64,000 nucleotides of DNA, taken from Paenibacillus sp. CC-CFT747 (GTDB taxonomy: Bacteria > Bacillota > Bacilli > Paenibacillales > NBRC-103111). Both the position numbers and the translations under genes were made by a program. Shown here in pieces: positions 30,498 to 40,452 of the stretch (position 1 is its first letter; every line of letters starts with the position of its first letter). Below the pieces are notes generated by a model, which was given only the letters and a program-made list of their open reading frames with translations, made no database searches and had not been told where the DNA came from. Location: contig CP106741.1 in the NCBI GenBank assembly GCA_030323305.1, positions 811,001 to 875,000 on the forward strand, in the 5' to 3' direction.

Positions 30498-31429
30498 CTA
30501 TTCGGTTTTCTTGCCCTTGAACATCTCGCCGATGGCCCCGACGGCTCCAAGCGCCTCCATCGCATTCGAAGGGAGGAATACCTTGTTCGCCGGGCCTTTG
30601 CTGATCTCGGTTAACGCCTCGAACGACTTGTACGCGAGCACGTTCTCGTTCAGCCCTGCGGCGGCCAGCTGTTCGATCCGGTTCCGCTCGGCCTCGGCCA
30701 CCGCTTCGATCGCCTTCGCCTGACCCAGCGCTTCCAGCTCCTGCGCCTGCTTGTAGCCCTCCGCCTGACGGATACGCGCTTCGCGCTCCCCTCTGCCTTC
30801 AGGATCTTGCTCTGCTTATCTCCCTCTGCGCGCAGGATCATGTCCTGCTTGGCGGCTTCCGCCTCCAGGACGATAGCGCGCTTGCTCCGCTCCGCCTTCA
30901 TCTGCTTATCCATCGCTTCCTGGATGTCGAGCGGAGGCTTGATGTCGATGACCTCGACACGCTCAATGCGGACGCCCCACTTCTCCGTAGCCTCGTCCAA
31001 GGCGACCCGGATGTCCACCGAAATTTTCTCGCGGCCGGACAGCGTTTCGTCGAGCTCCATTTTCCCGATGATCTGCCGCATCGTGGCCGTCGTAATGTTG
31101 CGTACCCCCGAAACATAGTCGGAGATGCCGTACGTCGCCTGCTCCGGCCCGACGACCTGGTAGAAGATGATGGTATCAATCTGCACCTGCACGTTGTCCT
31201 TCGTAATGACCGTCTGCGGCGGAACATGCGCCTGCTGGATCCGCAGGTCATGATAGATCCTCACCTGTTCGATAAGCGGAATCAGAATATTAAGACCCGG
31301 CGTCAGCAGCCGGTTGAATTTCCCCAGCCGTTCGACGACTCCCACTCTTTGCTGCGGAACGATTTTGACCGTAAGCGCGACGAGCGCGACTACCACGATG
31401 ACGATTATTACCGAAATTACTGTACCCAT
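30498..31429 (-). CDS. SPFH/band 7 membrane protein (one suspected frameshift error)
   Basis: About 310 residues. A single N-terminal membrane helix (VISVIIVIVVVALVALTVKI) is followed by the SPFH domain (VPQQRVGVVERLGKFNRLL, PQTVITKDNVQVQIDTIIFY, IGKMELDETLSGREKISVDI) and a charged coiled coil (SKRAIVLEAEAAKQDMILRA). It resembles QmcA/stomatin-type proteins that assemble into membrane microdomain cages. The frame breaks near 30795 in GGGG; one more G continues GEREARIRQAEGYKQAQELE to the usual C-terminus. GGGAGGCTGTAAAAC precedes the ATG. Its NfeD partner lies three bases upstream on the same strand, the usual SPFH-NfeD pairing. Confidence 0.9.
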
Positions 31430-31432
31430 GTT

Positions 31433-31861
31433 TTACAGCCTCCCCCATTTTTCTACTTGCAGAACCGCGTTGCCCCGGTGGACCACAATGACCGGTTCCC
31501 CTTTAACCAGGGGCTCTGTCGAAGTCGCACTCCACGATTCGCTTCCTACCTTGACGATTCCCATCTTGCCGACGTGAATGTCTTCCGTGACGAGCCCCTG
31601 CTTGCCCACCAAGTCGTCAATCGCATCCTTGTACCCGCGCGAAGCCCTTACCCTTCGGGCGAGGGGCTTCGTCAGGACGGTCAGCGCCAGCGCCGTGACC
31701 GAGCCGGCCACCGCCTGCACCAGCAGCCAATCCGGAAAAATCCAAGCAAACAAGGCCGCTACCAGCGCTCCTATTCCCAACCAGAGCAGGTAAAACGTCA
31801 GCGTGAACATCTCGGCCACGATCAGCGCCGCTCCAATGACCAGCCAAATGACCCAAGCCAT
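31433..31861 (-). CDS. NfeD-like membrane protein
   Basis: 142 residues, intact. The start follows GAAGGAGGACGGGGT; a longer upstream frame lacks a ribosome site. Two or three membrane segments (WVIWLVIGAALIVAEMFTLT, LLWLGIGALVAALFAWIF, LLVQAVAGSVTALALTVL) precede an OB-fold domain (LVGKQGLVTEDIHVGKMGIV, KGEPVIVVHRGNAVLQVEKW). This is the short NfeD form without a protease domain. It normally works with an SPFH protein, and the gene for one follows directly. Confidence 0.9.
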   Translation of the reverse strand: MAWVIWLVIGAALIVAEMFTLTFYLLWLGIGALVAALFAWIFPDWLLVQAVAGSVTALALTVLTKPLARRVRASRGYKDAIDDLVGKQGLVTEDIHVGKMGIVKVGSESWSATSTEPLVKGEPVIVVHRGNAVLQVEKWGRL

Positions 31862-32098
31862 ACCCCGTCCTCCTTCATTCCCATGGTAATTGCCGAACCT
31901 CCGGCCTCCAATGGCCCTGTAATGTATACGCGCGAGCCGCTCAAAAGTATTCAAAAAGTTGACAAAGCCTTCCCCAATCGTTGAAGCCGCCCCTTTACCA
32001 TAAAGCCGCAGCCTACTCCCGCAGCACCTTTCGGTCCGCTTCCTCATAGGCTGAGAATAATCGTCTTATCATTCTAGAAAGCCAGGAGGGTCATTCCC

Positions 32099-32436
32099 AT
32101 GCCCGCTTACCGCATTATTATCGATCAGTCGGAGCGCGCGCTCTACCTGCTCGACCAGGACAAGGTCATTCACCGCTATCCCGTCGGGATCGGCAAGATC
32201 GCCACCCAAACCCCTTTGGGGAATTTAAAATCATTAACAAAGTGCCGCACCCCGGAGGGCCGTTCGGCGTTTTCTGGATGGGCCTCTCCAAGCCGCATTA
32301 CGGCATTCACGGCACGAACAACGAGGCCTCCATCGGCAAAATGGTCTCCCACGGCTGCATTCGGATGCACAACCGGGACGTGTTGGCGCTGGCCAAGCTG
32401 GTTCCGATCGGCACCCGGGTGACAATCCGGAAGTAA
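32099..32436 (+). CDS. L,D-transpeptidase, YkuD domain only (one suspected frameshift error)
   Basis: About 112 residues: a bare catalytic domain. It starts [20 protein letters not shown] and carries the active-site signature [13 protein letters not shown], where Cys is the nucleophile and His and Arg complete the site; [13 protein letters not shown] is the upstream His motif. It would make 3-3 cross-links or attach proteins to peptidoglycan outside the membrane. No signal peptide is seen, which is common for small YkuD proteins of spore-formers but leaves export unclear. The frame breaks near 32222 in GGGG; one more G gives [32 protein letters not shown] precedes the ATG. Confidence 0.88.
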
Positions 32437-32509
32437 TGGGGCCGGGGAGCCGAAAAGCCTGCGGAATCCGGGGACTGCTCCAACTCCAAAGAGATTTCCC
32501 CGTCCGGCT

Positions 32510-34312
32510 TTAAGCCCCTACCTGGAGCCGGTACATCCGGTAGTACCGGCCCTGCCGCCGCATGAGCTCCTCGTGGCTGCCCCGTTCGACGATTTCGCCG
32601 CGGTGCAGGACGAGGATCTGGTCGGCCTCCTTGATCGTCGATAGCCGATGAGCGATGATGAAGGTCGTCCGCCCTTCGCTCAGCACCTTCAGCGCCGTCT
32701 GGATGAGCCCTTCCGTCTCGCTGTCAATGCTGGCCGTCGCCTCATCCAGGATGAGGATGGCGGGGTCGAAGGCCAGCGCGCGGGCGAACGAGATCAGCTG
32801 CCGCTGGCCGGCGGACAGGGTGCTTCCGCGCTCCACCACCGGCTCGTCGTAGCCCCGGGGCAGGCGCTCCACGAAAGGAGCCGCTCCGACTTCGCGAAGC
32901 GCCTGCTGCACCCGCTCGAGCGTAATCTCGGGGTTATACAGGGAGACGTTGAACTTGATGTCCCCCGCAAAAAGAAACGGATCCTGCAGCACGATGCCCA
33001 TGTGCTTGCGCAGCGCCTGCTTCGAGAAGGAGCGGATGTCCTTGCCATCGATGGTAATGGAACCGTCATCCGGTTCATAGAAGCCGAGCAGCAGGTTCAT
33101 GATGGAGCTCTTGCCGGAGCCGGTATGGCCGACGAGCGCGACCGTCTCGCCCCGCTTCGCCTGGAAGGAGATGTCGCGCAGCACCGGGATCCCCTCCTTG
33201 TAGCTGAAGGTGACCCGGTCGAAGGCCACCGTGCCTTCGGGACGGGGCACCGAGGAAGTGGCATGGCGGCGCTCGGCCAGTCCGGTGATGGAAGCGGCGC
33301 TGCTCGCTTCCAGCATGGCGCGCTCTCCTTCCCCGTATTCTCCGGGCTCATCCATGAGGTTGAAAACGCGATCGGCCGAGACGTAGGCCCGCTGGGCGTT
33401 CATCAGCTGATCAAAGATGCCGATGATCGGCTGGGTGAAGCGGCTGAGGTAGTCGATATAAGCGTACAGCACCCCGAACGAAATGGTGTCTTGCAGCGAC
33501 TGGCTCCCGAAATGCCAGACGACCAGCGCGGTCACGAGGCTTCCGATAAGGCCGACCGCATTCCGCGAGGACAGGGAGAACACCCGGAACTGCTTGCGCT
33601 GGTTGCGGTAGCGGTCCATGTTCAGCTCCTCGAACTCGGCGATCGTCTCCTTCTCCCGGCGGAAAGCCTGGATAATGGGCATCACGTTGATCCATTCGTT
33701 CAGCCGGGCATTCATGTCCGCAAGACGGGCCCTCATGATGGTGATGTACACTTTGGAGAAGCGGAGATGAATCCACATGATAACGGCCACAATCGGCAGA
33801 AGGGCGGCCGTGTAAAGGGCCAGCCGGGCATCCAGCAGGAAGAGAGCGGCCAGGATTCCGATGATCGTCGCCCCGCTCACCACGAAGGTGGCCATGAAGC
33901 TGATGAACAGCTCCTTGATGGCCTCCGTATCGTTAGCGATCCGCGACACGACCTGGCCGATCGGGGTGCTGTCGAAATAGCGGACCGGCATGCGCTGGAT
34001 ATGATTCATCAGATCGGTCCTCATGCGGCGGATGATCTGAAGCGCCGTCCCCTGTAGGAGGTACGACTGGACATACGTAAGGATGCTTGCCGCCAGCAGA
34101 AGAGCGACATAGAGGCCGATCAGGCGCAGGACGGCGGCATAGTCCCGGCTGCCGCTCGATATGTGCTGGTCGATGATGATTTTGGCTATGTAAGGCCCGG
34201 CCAGCTGGGCGCCCGTCGACACCAGCAGAATCAGCAGCGCCCAGGCGATGCGGCCCTTGTACAGCAAGGCATAAGCCAAGAGACGCCGGAACACGGTCGT
34301 TTTCGTTCTCAT
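32510..34312 (-). CDS. ABC exporter subunit, BmrD/YheH type
   Basis: 600 residues, intact. Six membrane helices (residues 20-310) are followed by a nucleotide-binding domain with Walker A GHTGSGKSSIMNLL, the signature LSAGQRQL, Walker B DPAILILDEATASID and the switch HRLSTI. The ATG overlaps the stop of the upstream half-transporter (ATGA), so translation is coupled. In heterodimeric exporters of this type one catalytic site is degenerate; here the usual Q of LSGGQ is kept and the signature has Ala for Gly. It would export drugs or lipids with its partner. Confidence 0.88.
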   Translation of the reverse strand: MRTKTTVFRRLLAYALLYKGRIAWALLILLVSTGAQLAGPYIAKIIIDQHISSGSRDYAAVLRLIGLYVALLLAASILTYVQSYLLQGTALQIIRRMRTDLMNHIQRMPVRYFDSTPIGQVVSRIANDTEAIKELFISFMATFVVSGATIIGILAALFLLDARLALYTAALLPIVAVIMWIHLRFSKVYITIMRARLADMNARLNEWINVMPIIQAFRREKETIAEFEELNMDRYRNQRKQFRVFSLSSRNAVGLIGSLVTALVVWHFGSQSLQDTISFGVLYAYIDYLSRFTQPIIGIFDQLMNAQRAYVSADRVFNLMDEPGEYGEGERAMLEASSAASITGLAERRHATSSVPRPEGTVAFDRVTFSYKEGIPVLRDISFQAKRGETVALVGHTGSGKSSIMNLLLGFYEPDDGSITIDGKDIRSFSKQALRKHMGIVLQDPFLFAGDIKFNVSLYNPEITLERVQQALREVGAAPFVERLPRGYDEPVVERGSTLSAGQRQLISFARALAFDPAILILDEATASIDSETEGLIQTALKVLSEGRTTFIIAHRLSTIKEADQILVLHRGEIVERGSHEELMRRQGRYYRMYRLQVGA

Positions 34313-36067
34313 CGGGATGGTTCCCTCTCTTCCTCCAGGCTCGCTTCCATCTGTTGATGATCGTATTGGCTGCGGTACCAGCCCCTAGCATCATCAGCTC
34401 CTCGTGGGTTCCCTCCTCCACGATGCGCCCTTCATCAAGGACGACGATCCAATCCGCATGGCTCACCGCCGACAGCCGGTGGCTCGAGATCCAAGTCGTG
34501 CGGCCCGCCCGCACCTGACGGATATTATGGAGGATGGCGCTTTCCGTCCGGGCGTCGACGGCCGATAGGGCATCGTCCATGAGAAGGATCTCCGGATCGA
34601 TCAGGAGCGCCCGGGCAATGCCGAGCCGCTGCTTCTGACCGCCGGACAGCATGACGCCGTTCTCGCCGATAACGGTGGAAAGCCCGTCCTTCATTTGGGT
34701 TAAATCAAGCGGGAAGGACGCCATCTCCATCGCCCTCTCCACCTCGGCTTCCGTCGCCTGCTTGCGGCCCAAAGCGACGTTTTCCTTGATCGTTTTGGAC
34801 AGAAGCAGGTGCTCCTGGGGAACATAGCCGATCCAGCTCCGGATCCGGTCGACGGCCAGCTCTTCGATTGGCACGCCGGAGAGGAACAGCCGTTTCGGCT
34901 CGACCGGGTACTGCCGAAGAAGCTGCTTCAGCAGGGTGGATTTGCCGCTTCCGGTCCTCCCGACAACGCCTATGGTTTGCCCTCCGTCCACCTTCAGATG
35001 AAGATTCTCCAGGCTGTTGAATTCTGCTCCCGGATAACGGAAGGACAAGCCGCGAAATTCCACCGTGTCGGGAACGGCCACTTCGGCCGGATGCGCCGGG
35101 TCCTGCACGTCCGCCTTCTGGGACATGGAAGTCTCCAGCCGGTCTACCGAAGCACTCCCCGCTGAAGGATGTTGATGAACTCCCCGAAGGAAATCATCGG
35201 CCAGATGAGCTGGCCCAGGTAGATGTTGAAGGAGACGAGCTGACCGAGGGAAATCTCGTTGTGAAAGACAAGATAAGCTCCGTATGCAAGCGTTATCGAA
35301 TAGCTGATTCCGACGATGGTGGAAATCACCGGCTGGAACAAGGAGTTGACCGCCGCCACCTTGAGGTTCTTGTCCATCACATCGGTGGTAACCCGATGAA
35401 AAGCCTCCGCATCGTCCTCTTCCTGCACATAGGAGCGGATTACCCGCATTCCGGAGATCGATTCCAGCGCCTGGTCGTTCATCTTGCCGAAGGCGGCCTG
35501 CGATTCAAGAAAACGCCTGCGCATGGCTTTGCCGAGCCGGTTAATCGCGTAGGCCAGGAACGGAAGCGGAATCAGAGAGGCCAGCATAAGCTTGTAGCTC
35601 GTGAAGGAGATCATCGTGATGAGCACGACGGTAATGCCGATGACGGTGTTGACCAGGGTAAGCACGCCGTAGCCCGCGGTGTTGCTTACGGCAATGACAT
35701 CGTTGGTGGCGAGCGCCATGAGATCGCCCGTCCGGTTCCGGTGAAAGAACGAGGGCGTCATCCGGGTCAGATGGGCCAGAAGCCGGCTGCGGAGCGTTTT
35801 CTCGAGCAGGATGGAATTGCCAAAAAGAGTGGTGATCCACAAGTAAGTCAGGACATAGCCCGCGACCGCGAGACCGACGAGCAGCAGTACCGTATGGGTA
35901 AGGCCTTCTCTGGTCAGGCCGCCCGCCTGAATCGAGTCGATGGTGTTGCCGATCATGCGCGGAGGAACCATTCCCGCCACCGTCACGACCGTCATCATGA
36001 GGATCGCGGTCACATAAGGGACCCGCTGGGCTCCGAAAAACCATTTAAGCTTAAGAATAAAGGACAC
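34309..36067 (-). CDS. ABC exporter subunit, BmrC/YheI type (two suspected frameshift errors)
   Basis: About 586 residues. The start is GTG (VSFILKLKWFFGAQR) after GGAGGGAATTC. The membrane domain (TAILMMTVVTVAGMVPPRMI to LIWPMISFGEFINILQRG) is joined to an ATPase with Walker A GRTGSGKSTLLKQL, signature LSGGQKQR, and Walker B EILLMDDALSAVD. That last motif has Asp in place of the catalytic Glu, the known mark of the degenerate-site partner in heterodimeric exporters. Breaks near 35143 and 34386 in G4 runs are each cured by one G. The corrected end GWYRSQYDHQQMEASLEEER has a TGA overlapping the ATG of the second subunit. Confidence 0.9.
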
Positions 36068-36258
36068 ACGAATTCCCTCCGTTTTCCAAAAAACAGAATA
36101 CCTCCAGTATACCCCACCCCCAATAAAGCACAAGCCCACAAATCGTTATAAAACCCCTTCCGGAAGACTTTCCCATAAGGCGTTTGGCGTATAAATCCTA
36201 AAGTTAAATAAATACTATAGCCATGGTTCATACCAAACCGGATAAGGAGGTGCTTTCC

Positions 36259-36477
36259 ATGAGAGGACTTAACGTACTATCCTTGATTCTGCTAATCATT
36301 GGCGGGTTGAACTGGCTTCTTGTCGGTCTTTTCCAATGGGATCTGGTCGGTGGACTGACCGGCGGCATGGACAGCGTGCTGGCGCGGATCGTATACATCA
36401 TTGTCGGTCTTGCGGCCATCTACGCTTTCAGCTTGTTTAACAAAGTGAACGAGGAAGACCGGACCCCGGCCCGCTAA
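36259..36477 (+). CDS. DUF378 small membrane protein (YuzA-like)
   Basis: 72 residues. AAGGAGGTGCTTTCC precedes the chosen ATG; an in-frame ATG 36 bases upstream lacks a site. Two membrane helices (LSLILLIIGGLNWLLVGLF and IVYIIVGLAAIYAFSLF) are linked by the family motif WDLVGGL. DUF378 proteins are common in Bacillales; their function is not known. It is transcribed alone and ends in a terminator. Confidence 0.9.
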   Translation: MRGLNVLSLILLIIGGLNWLLVGLFQWDLVGGLTGGMDSVLARIVYIIVGLAAIYAFSLFNKVNEEDRTPAR

Positions 36478-36500
36478 GCGGAAAAGGGATTCGGCATCGG

Positions 36501-36530
36501 GCAGTCGGCGCCCCGCGCCGGCTGCTTTTT
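36501..36530 (+). terminator. Terminator after DUF378
   Basis: GCAGTCGGCG pairs with CGCCGGCTGC, followed by five T. Confidence 0.8.
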
Positions 36531-36561
36531 GGTGCCGGTTAAGGATGTCCGCCCTCATACT

Positions 36562-36583
36562 AAAAACCGCCCCGAAGGGCGGT
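36562..36583 (-). terminator. Terminator of the small minus-strand gene
   Basis: On the minus strand ACCGCCC pairs with GGGCGGT around TTCG, followed by TTTTA. It is 57 bases past the stop of the gene at 36640. Confidence 0.75.
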
Positions 36584-36639
36584 TGGCGGAGCCGGCCTGT
36601 GCCTCCCGGCACGGGAGCCTGCAGGCAGCCGGCGGCCGG

Positions 36640-37053
36640 TTAGTCCAGTACTTCGACATGGCCGTGGTTGCTGCGGATCACATGCACCGCTTCCGGCCAG
36701 TCTTCGGTGCTTACTTCTGCGGTCAGCACGTAGCGGAGATCCGCCGGGTCGCCGTCGTAATGGCTATCCCGGTGGATATCTTTGTCCAGCTCGTTCAAGC
36801 CGACAAAAGCGGCCAGACCGGAGCCGTTATCCGCCCCGGAGCCCGTAGCGGCCGAGCCGCCCACATACCCGCCTACGCCGGAGGTACCGTTGGTTGCCCC
36901 TAGCGCGAAAGGAACAAGCAGCGGGGCTCCGCCGCTGTACCCTCCCTGCAGCTCGCCGACCTCCAATCCTTCCGTTGTTATCGTCTGGAGGCGGATGCGG
37001 GCATCCTCCGCTTCATTTTCGGTATGAAAATACGCTTGAATTTTTCTTCCCAT
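36640..37053 (-). CDS. Small hypothetical protein with Gly-rich centre
   Basis: 137 residues, intact. AAAGGAGAGATGAGCC precedes the ATG. Residues 1-35 (GRKIQAYFHTENEAEDARIR) and 105-137 (RYVLTAEVSTEDWPEAVHVI) form two short alpha/beta parts separated by a glycine-rich stretch (ATNGTSGVGGYVGGSAATGS). The pattern recalls small general-stress proteins of Bacillales in which two ferredoxin-like halves flank a Gly-rich or membrane loop. I do not recognise a named family. It stands alone with its own terminator. Confidence 0.65.
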   Translation of the reverse strand: MGRKIQAYFHTENEAEDARIRLQTITTEGLEVGELQGGYSGGAPLLVPFALGATNGTSGVGGYVGGSAATGSGADNGSGLAAFVGLNELDKDIHRDSHYDGDPADLRYVLTAEVSTEDWPEAVHVIRSNHGHVEVLD

Positions 37054-37312
37054 GGCTCATCTCTCCTTTGGTTGAGTAAATGCCGGATCCGCAAGGCTGC
37101 TTCCGTTCTTATGGGCTTATGTGACCTTGGAAGCGTTCCCTCAAGCGGCCTGACAGGCATTTGGTCTTCTTCCCATTCCTTACCCGTTTTGGGGGCAAGT
37201 AAACAGGCCGGACACCACAAGGATTGATATACTAGAAAGTCTATCCGCCGAAGCCTGCGCTGCTCTGCGGGGCGGACCCGTCCCGGCCATGCCCATCTGC
37301 ATAGGCCATGCC

Positions 37313-37342
37313 GGATAAGGAATGGCTAGTAGCTCCTTATCC
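37313..37342. repeat. Palindrome overlapping the left end of repeat copy B
   Basis: GGATAAGGA (37313-37321) and TCCTTATCC (37334-37342) are perfect inverted copies across a 12-base loop. The left arm with its preceding CC (CCGGATAAGG) equals the right end of the 91-bp element, so it may be the remnant of a second, decayed copy. The rest of 37054-37312 shows no gene. Confidence 0.6.
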
Positions 37343-37422
37343 GCAAATGAAGTTCTGCTTTCCTATTGAATTTCGTGCGCATACGAAGGTTTTCTCGCCA
37401 ACAAAGTTACCGGATAAGGCAC
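37332..37422. repeat. 91-bp dispersed repeat with inverted ends, copy B
   Basis: It begins GCTCCTTATCCG and ends CGGATAAGGCAC. It is the same length as copies A and C and shares CCTATTGAATTTCGTGCGC and ACAAAGTTACCGGATAAGG with them. It lies in the intergenic region just before the enolase-superfamily gene. Confidence 0.85.
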
Positions 37423-37466
37423 TTGCTCCTTAAAGCCCTTATTCTGCCCGACTGGAGGCCTGTTAG

Positions 37467-38581
37467 ATGATCATTGACCGGATTGAAACCTTTCCCTTGT
37501 TTCACAAGCTACGGGAGCCTTACGGAGACGCGAACGGATGGAAGGCCTACCGCACCTGCTACCTCTTCCGGATCACAACCCGCTCGGGCCTGACCGGCTG
37601 GGGGAGGCGGCGGACTGGCTGCCGGTGCTCGACCGCGGCTTTCAGGAGCGGATTATCCCCTTCCTGACAGGAAAGCGGGCCGATGAACGGACGGTTCTCG
37701 TGGAGACGGTCGGCAAATGGAATACGCGTGCGGCGGCCGGAGTAAGCCTTGCACTGACGGAGATTACGGCAAAAGGTGCAGGCCTTTCCGTCAGCGGACT
37801 GTGGGGAGGAGCCCGGCGAAGCCGACTCCCGGTCTATGCCTCCCTCCAATCGTACCGTCCGGGGAGGATTGGGAGAAGCGGTCCCTGGAGCAGGTGGAAA
37901 GGGTGCTTCAAGCCGGCTACCGGCAGCTCAAAATCAAAATCGGGGGAAAGCCGGCCTGCGAAGACAGGCAACATGTGCGGGCCGTCCAATCCCTGTCCGG
38001 CGGGAACGTTCCTTTGATCCTGGACGCCAATCAGAGCTACGATGCCGCCGCCGTCAAGGCGTGGGAACGGCACTGGGCCTGCTGGGATAACCTCAGCTGG
38101 CTGGAGGAACCCCTCCCCTGGACCGGGCCGCCGACTACCGGCTGCTACGGGCGTCCTTGAGTGTTCCGGTTGCCGGAGGGAAAACCTGGCCGGCCCCGCC
38201 AAGCTCCTGCCGCTGCTCCAAGCCGAAGCGTTCGACATCAGCCAGCCGGACCCTCTCCACAGCGGGGGAATCGACGCGTACCGGGAGATGCTAAGCCTCT
38301 CCCGCCTGTACGGCAAGCGGGTTTCGCCCCATACTTATGACGGGTCGCTCTCCCGGCTGTATGCCCTGACGGCCCAAGCCTGCCTGGAGCCATGGAGCAA
38401 GATGGAGAACGAGGACATCGAGCCCGTCGAATGGGACGTCATGGACAATCCGTTCTCCCGGCTGTTCCCTCTGGAGCCGGTTGACGGATTCGTCTCCCTG
38501 CCCCAGGGGGCCGGCATCGGCTTGGAGCCCGATGAGGAGATCCTCCGTCACTACCGGTGGGACGGAAGCATTTATTCGTGA
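37467..38581 (+). CDS. Enolase-superfamily enzyme, mandelate racemase/muconate-lactonising type (four suspected frameshift errors)
   Basis: About 372 residues. The start follows GGAGGCCTGTTAG. The capping domain opens [20 protein letters not shown]. The barrel shows the KxK base motif in [10 protein letters not shown], metal ligands in [19 protein letters not shown] and VAGGENLAG, and a likely Asp/His pair in [11 protein letters not shown] and SPHTYDGS. This is the pattern of sugar-acid dehydratases or epimerases. Breaks near 37605, 37865, 38115 and 38180 are each cured by one base in a G or C run. It converges with an MFS transporter, the two stops overlapping by ten bases. The substrate is unknown. 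Confidence 0.82.
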
Positions 38582-39765
38582 GCGCCGGGCTCGTACGGCT
38601 TGGTCCGGACGGCCGTTTCCCGGCCGAAAATAAGCAGCCCGGCCACCCCGAGCAGAATCACTACCGTGAACATCCCGAAGATGGCGGCGTAAGGAAGCTT
38701 AAGCATGACCAGGTAGCCGACCAGGTACGGGGCAATCACGCTGCCGATGCGGCCGATCCCGGAGGCGAGGCCCGCACCTGAGGCGCGCACCTCCTCCGGG
38801 TAGCTTTCCGGCGTGTAGGCGTACAAAGCTCCCCAGGCCCCCAGGTTAAAGAAGGAGAGCAGAGCCCCCGAAGTCATGAGGAGCGCCGTTGACTCGCTGT
38901 AGCCGAAAAGAGCGGCCATAAGGGCCGTCATGACGAGGAACACGGCGAGGGTAGCCTTGCGTCCCCAACGCTCCACGAGATAGGCCGCGGCAAAATAGCC
39001 GGGCAGCTGGGCCAAGGTCATGTACAGGACGTATTCGAAGCTGCGTATCGTCGTGAAGCCCTTCGCGATCATGACGGAAGGAAGCCAAAGGAACATGCCG
39101 TAATAAGAGAAGGCCACGGCGAACCAGACGATCCACAGGGCGGCCGTCTGTCTCCCATGACGCGTTACGAGGGTTCCGACCGGAACGCGGTTCTGAACGG
39201 CCTTATGCTTAGGAGACTCCGGGATCCCCCGCCGGACATAAAGCGCATAGACGATGGGAAGGGCTCCGATGAGTACAGCCGCGCGCCAGCCATAATTCGG
39301 CATCACGAAGTAAGCGATCACGGCAGCCAGGATCCAGCCCACCGCCCAGAAGCTCTCGAGCAGCACGACCGTCCGTCCCCGTTTCTCCGGGGGAGCGACT
39401 TCGTTGACGAGGGTGGAAGCCACGGGAAGCTCCGCTCCGAGCCCCAGGCCCATCAGCACGCGGAAGACGAGCATGATCCCAAGTCCCGGGGAGAAGGCGC
39501 TGCCAAGGCTTGCGAGTCCGAACAGAACGAGGGTAAAGAGAAACACGGGCTTGCGTCCGATGCGGTCCGCCCAATAGCCGCCCACTACTGCCCCTATGGC
39601 CATTCCCGCCGTCGTGGCGGTTCCGAGCAGGCCGCCCTCTGTCGGGGAGAGCCCCCACTCCTTGGTCAGCTGCACGATGATGAACGAGAGAAGACCCACA
39701 TCCATTGCATCAAACATCCAGCCGAAGCCGGCTGCCCAGAATACTTTCCGATAGGATGAAGCCAT
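38572..39765 (-). CDS. MFS transporter, NiaP/aromatic acid:H+ symporter-like
   Basis: 397 residues, intact, about twelve membrane helices. The family loop GYWADRIGRKPVFLF lies between helices 2 and 3, and VERWGRKATLAVFL is its repeat in the second half. FGWMFDAMDVGLLSFI and GLGLGAELPVASTLVNEVAP are typical of the aromatic-acid/niacin symporter group (NiaP, BenK, PcaK). AAGGGGAAACGGC precedes the ATG. The substrate is inferred only. It ends tail-to-tail with the enolase-superfamily gene. Confidence 0.85.
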   Translation of the reverse strand: MASSYRKVFWAAGFGWMFDAMDVGLLSFIIVQLTKEWGLSPTEGGLLGTATTAGMAIGAVVGGYWADRIGRKPVFLFTLVLFGLASLGSAFSPGLGIMLVFRVLMGLGLGAELPVASTLVNEVAPPEKRGRTVVLLESFWAVGWILAAVIAYFVMPNYGWRAAVLIGALPIVYALYVRRGIPESPKHKAVQNRVPVGTLVTRHGRQTAALWIVWFAVAFSYYGMFLWLPSVMIAKGFTTIRSFEYVLYMTLAQLPGYFAAAYLVERWGRKATLAVFLVMTALMAALFGYSESTALLMTSGALLSFFNLGAWGALYAYTPESYPEEVRASGAGLASGIGRIGSVIAPYLVGYLVMLKLPYAAIFGMFTVVILLGVAGLLIFGRETAVRTKPYEPGAHE

Positions 39766-39987
39766 GCCGTTTCCCCTTAATTACAAGATCTCCATACTAT
39801 ACCCCATTTTTGGCAGGATTTAACCAACCCCCGAGGCATCGTCCATTCGGCACCACCTGGAGAGGACAAGTTCCAGCCCACGGAATCTTACCAAAAAAAG
39901 GCCCCGTCCAAAGCCCGTCAAGCCAGCGTGCTTGAATCCGGACTCCAACGGGACCCTCCCTTCGGGGCGTGGCGCCTCCCTGGCCGA

Positions 39988-40449
39988 TCAGCTTAGCGAG
40001 CTCCAGCTTTCCCGGTCGATCTCCCAATCGAGCAAGCTGTCGCGGCTGCCCGTCTGGACGAAACCGGCCTTCTCCAGCACCCGGCGGGAGGCCGGGTTAT
40101 CCTGCAGGCATTCGGCCGTCACCCGGTCCACTTGGCCGGTAGAGAAAGCCCACGTCAACAGAGCTTTTACGGCCTCGGTCGCATACCCGCGGTTATGGAC
40201 CTCCGGGAGGAAGCCGTAACCCACCTCCACGGTTCGGCCGGACGGTTTGCCCTTGAAGCCGAGGTCGCCGATGACCTGGCGGGTCATTTTGTCCACCACG
40301 TACCAGACTCCCCAGCCCATCTCTTCCGGATCCTCCTCCAGCCTTTCCAAATAAGACTCCACATGGGGGCCGATGGGATACTGGCGGCTTACTTCCTCTA
40401 CATTTACAGGGTTAAACGGGATGAGCTCCAGCCGTTCTGTCGTGATCAT
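39988..40449 (-). CDS. GNAT acetyltransferase, RimJ/RimL-like
   Basis: 153 residues, intact. It opens ITTERLELIPFNPVNVEEVS, has the core VIGDLGFKGKP, the acetyl-CoA loop VHNRGYATEAVKALLTWAF, and the classical ending CLQDNPASRRVLEKAGF. This subgroup acetylates ribosomal protein N-termini or small molecules. Its ribosome site (GAAGGAGGACAAGC) lies in the last codons of the Gfo/Idh gene three bases upstream, so the two form an operon. Confidence 0.9.
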   Translation of the reverse strand: MITTERLELIPFNPVNVEEVSRQYPIGPHVESYLERLEEDPEEMGWGVWYVVDKMTRQVIGDLGFKGKPSGRTVEVGYGFLPEVHNRGYATEAVKALLTWAFSTGQVDRVTAECLQDNPASRRVLEKAGFVQTGSRDSLLDWEIDRESWSSLS

Positions 40450-40452
40450 CGT

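Noticed and set aside
32648..34057. Open plus-strand frame of 469 codons opposite an ABC exporter gene
   Set aside because: Antisense shadow of a gene with all ABC motifs intact.
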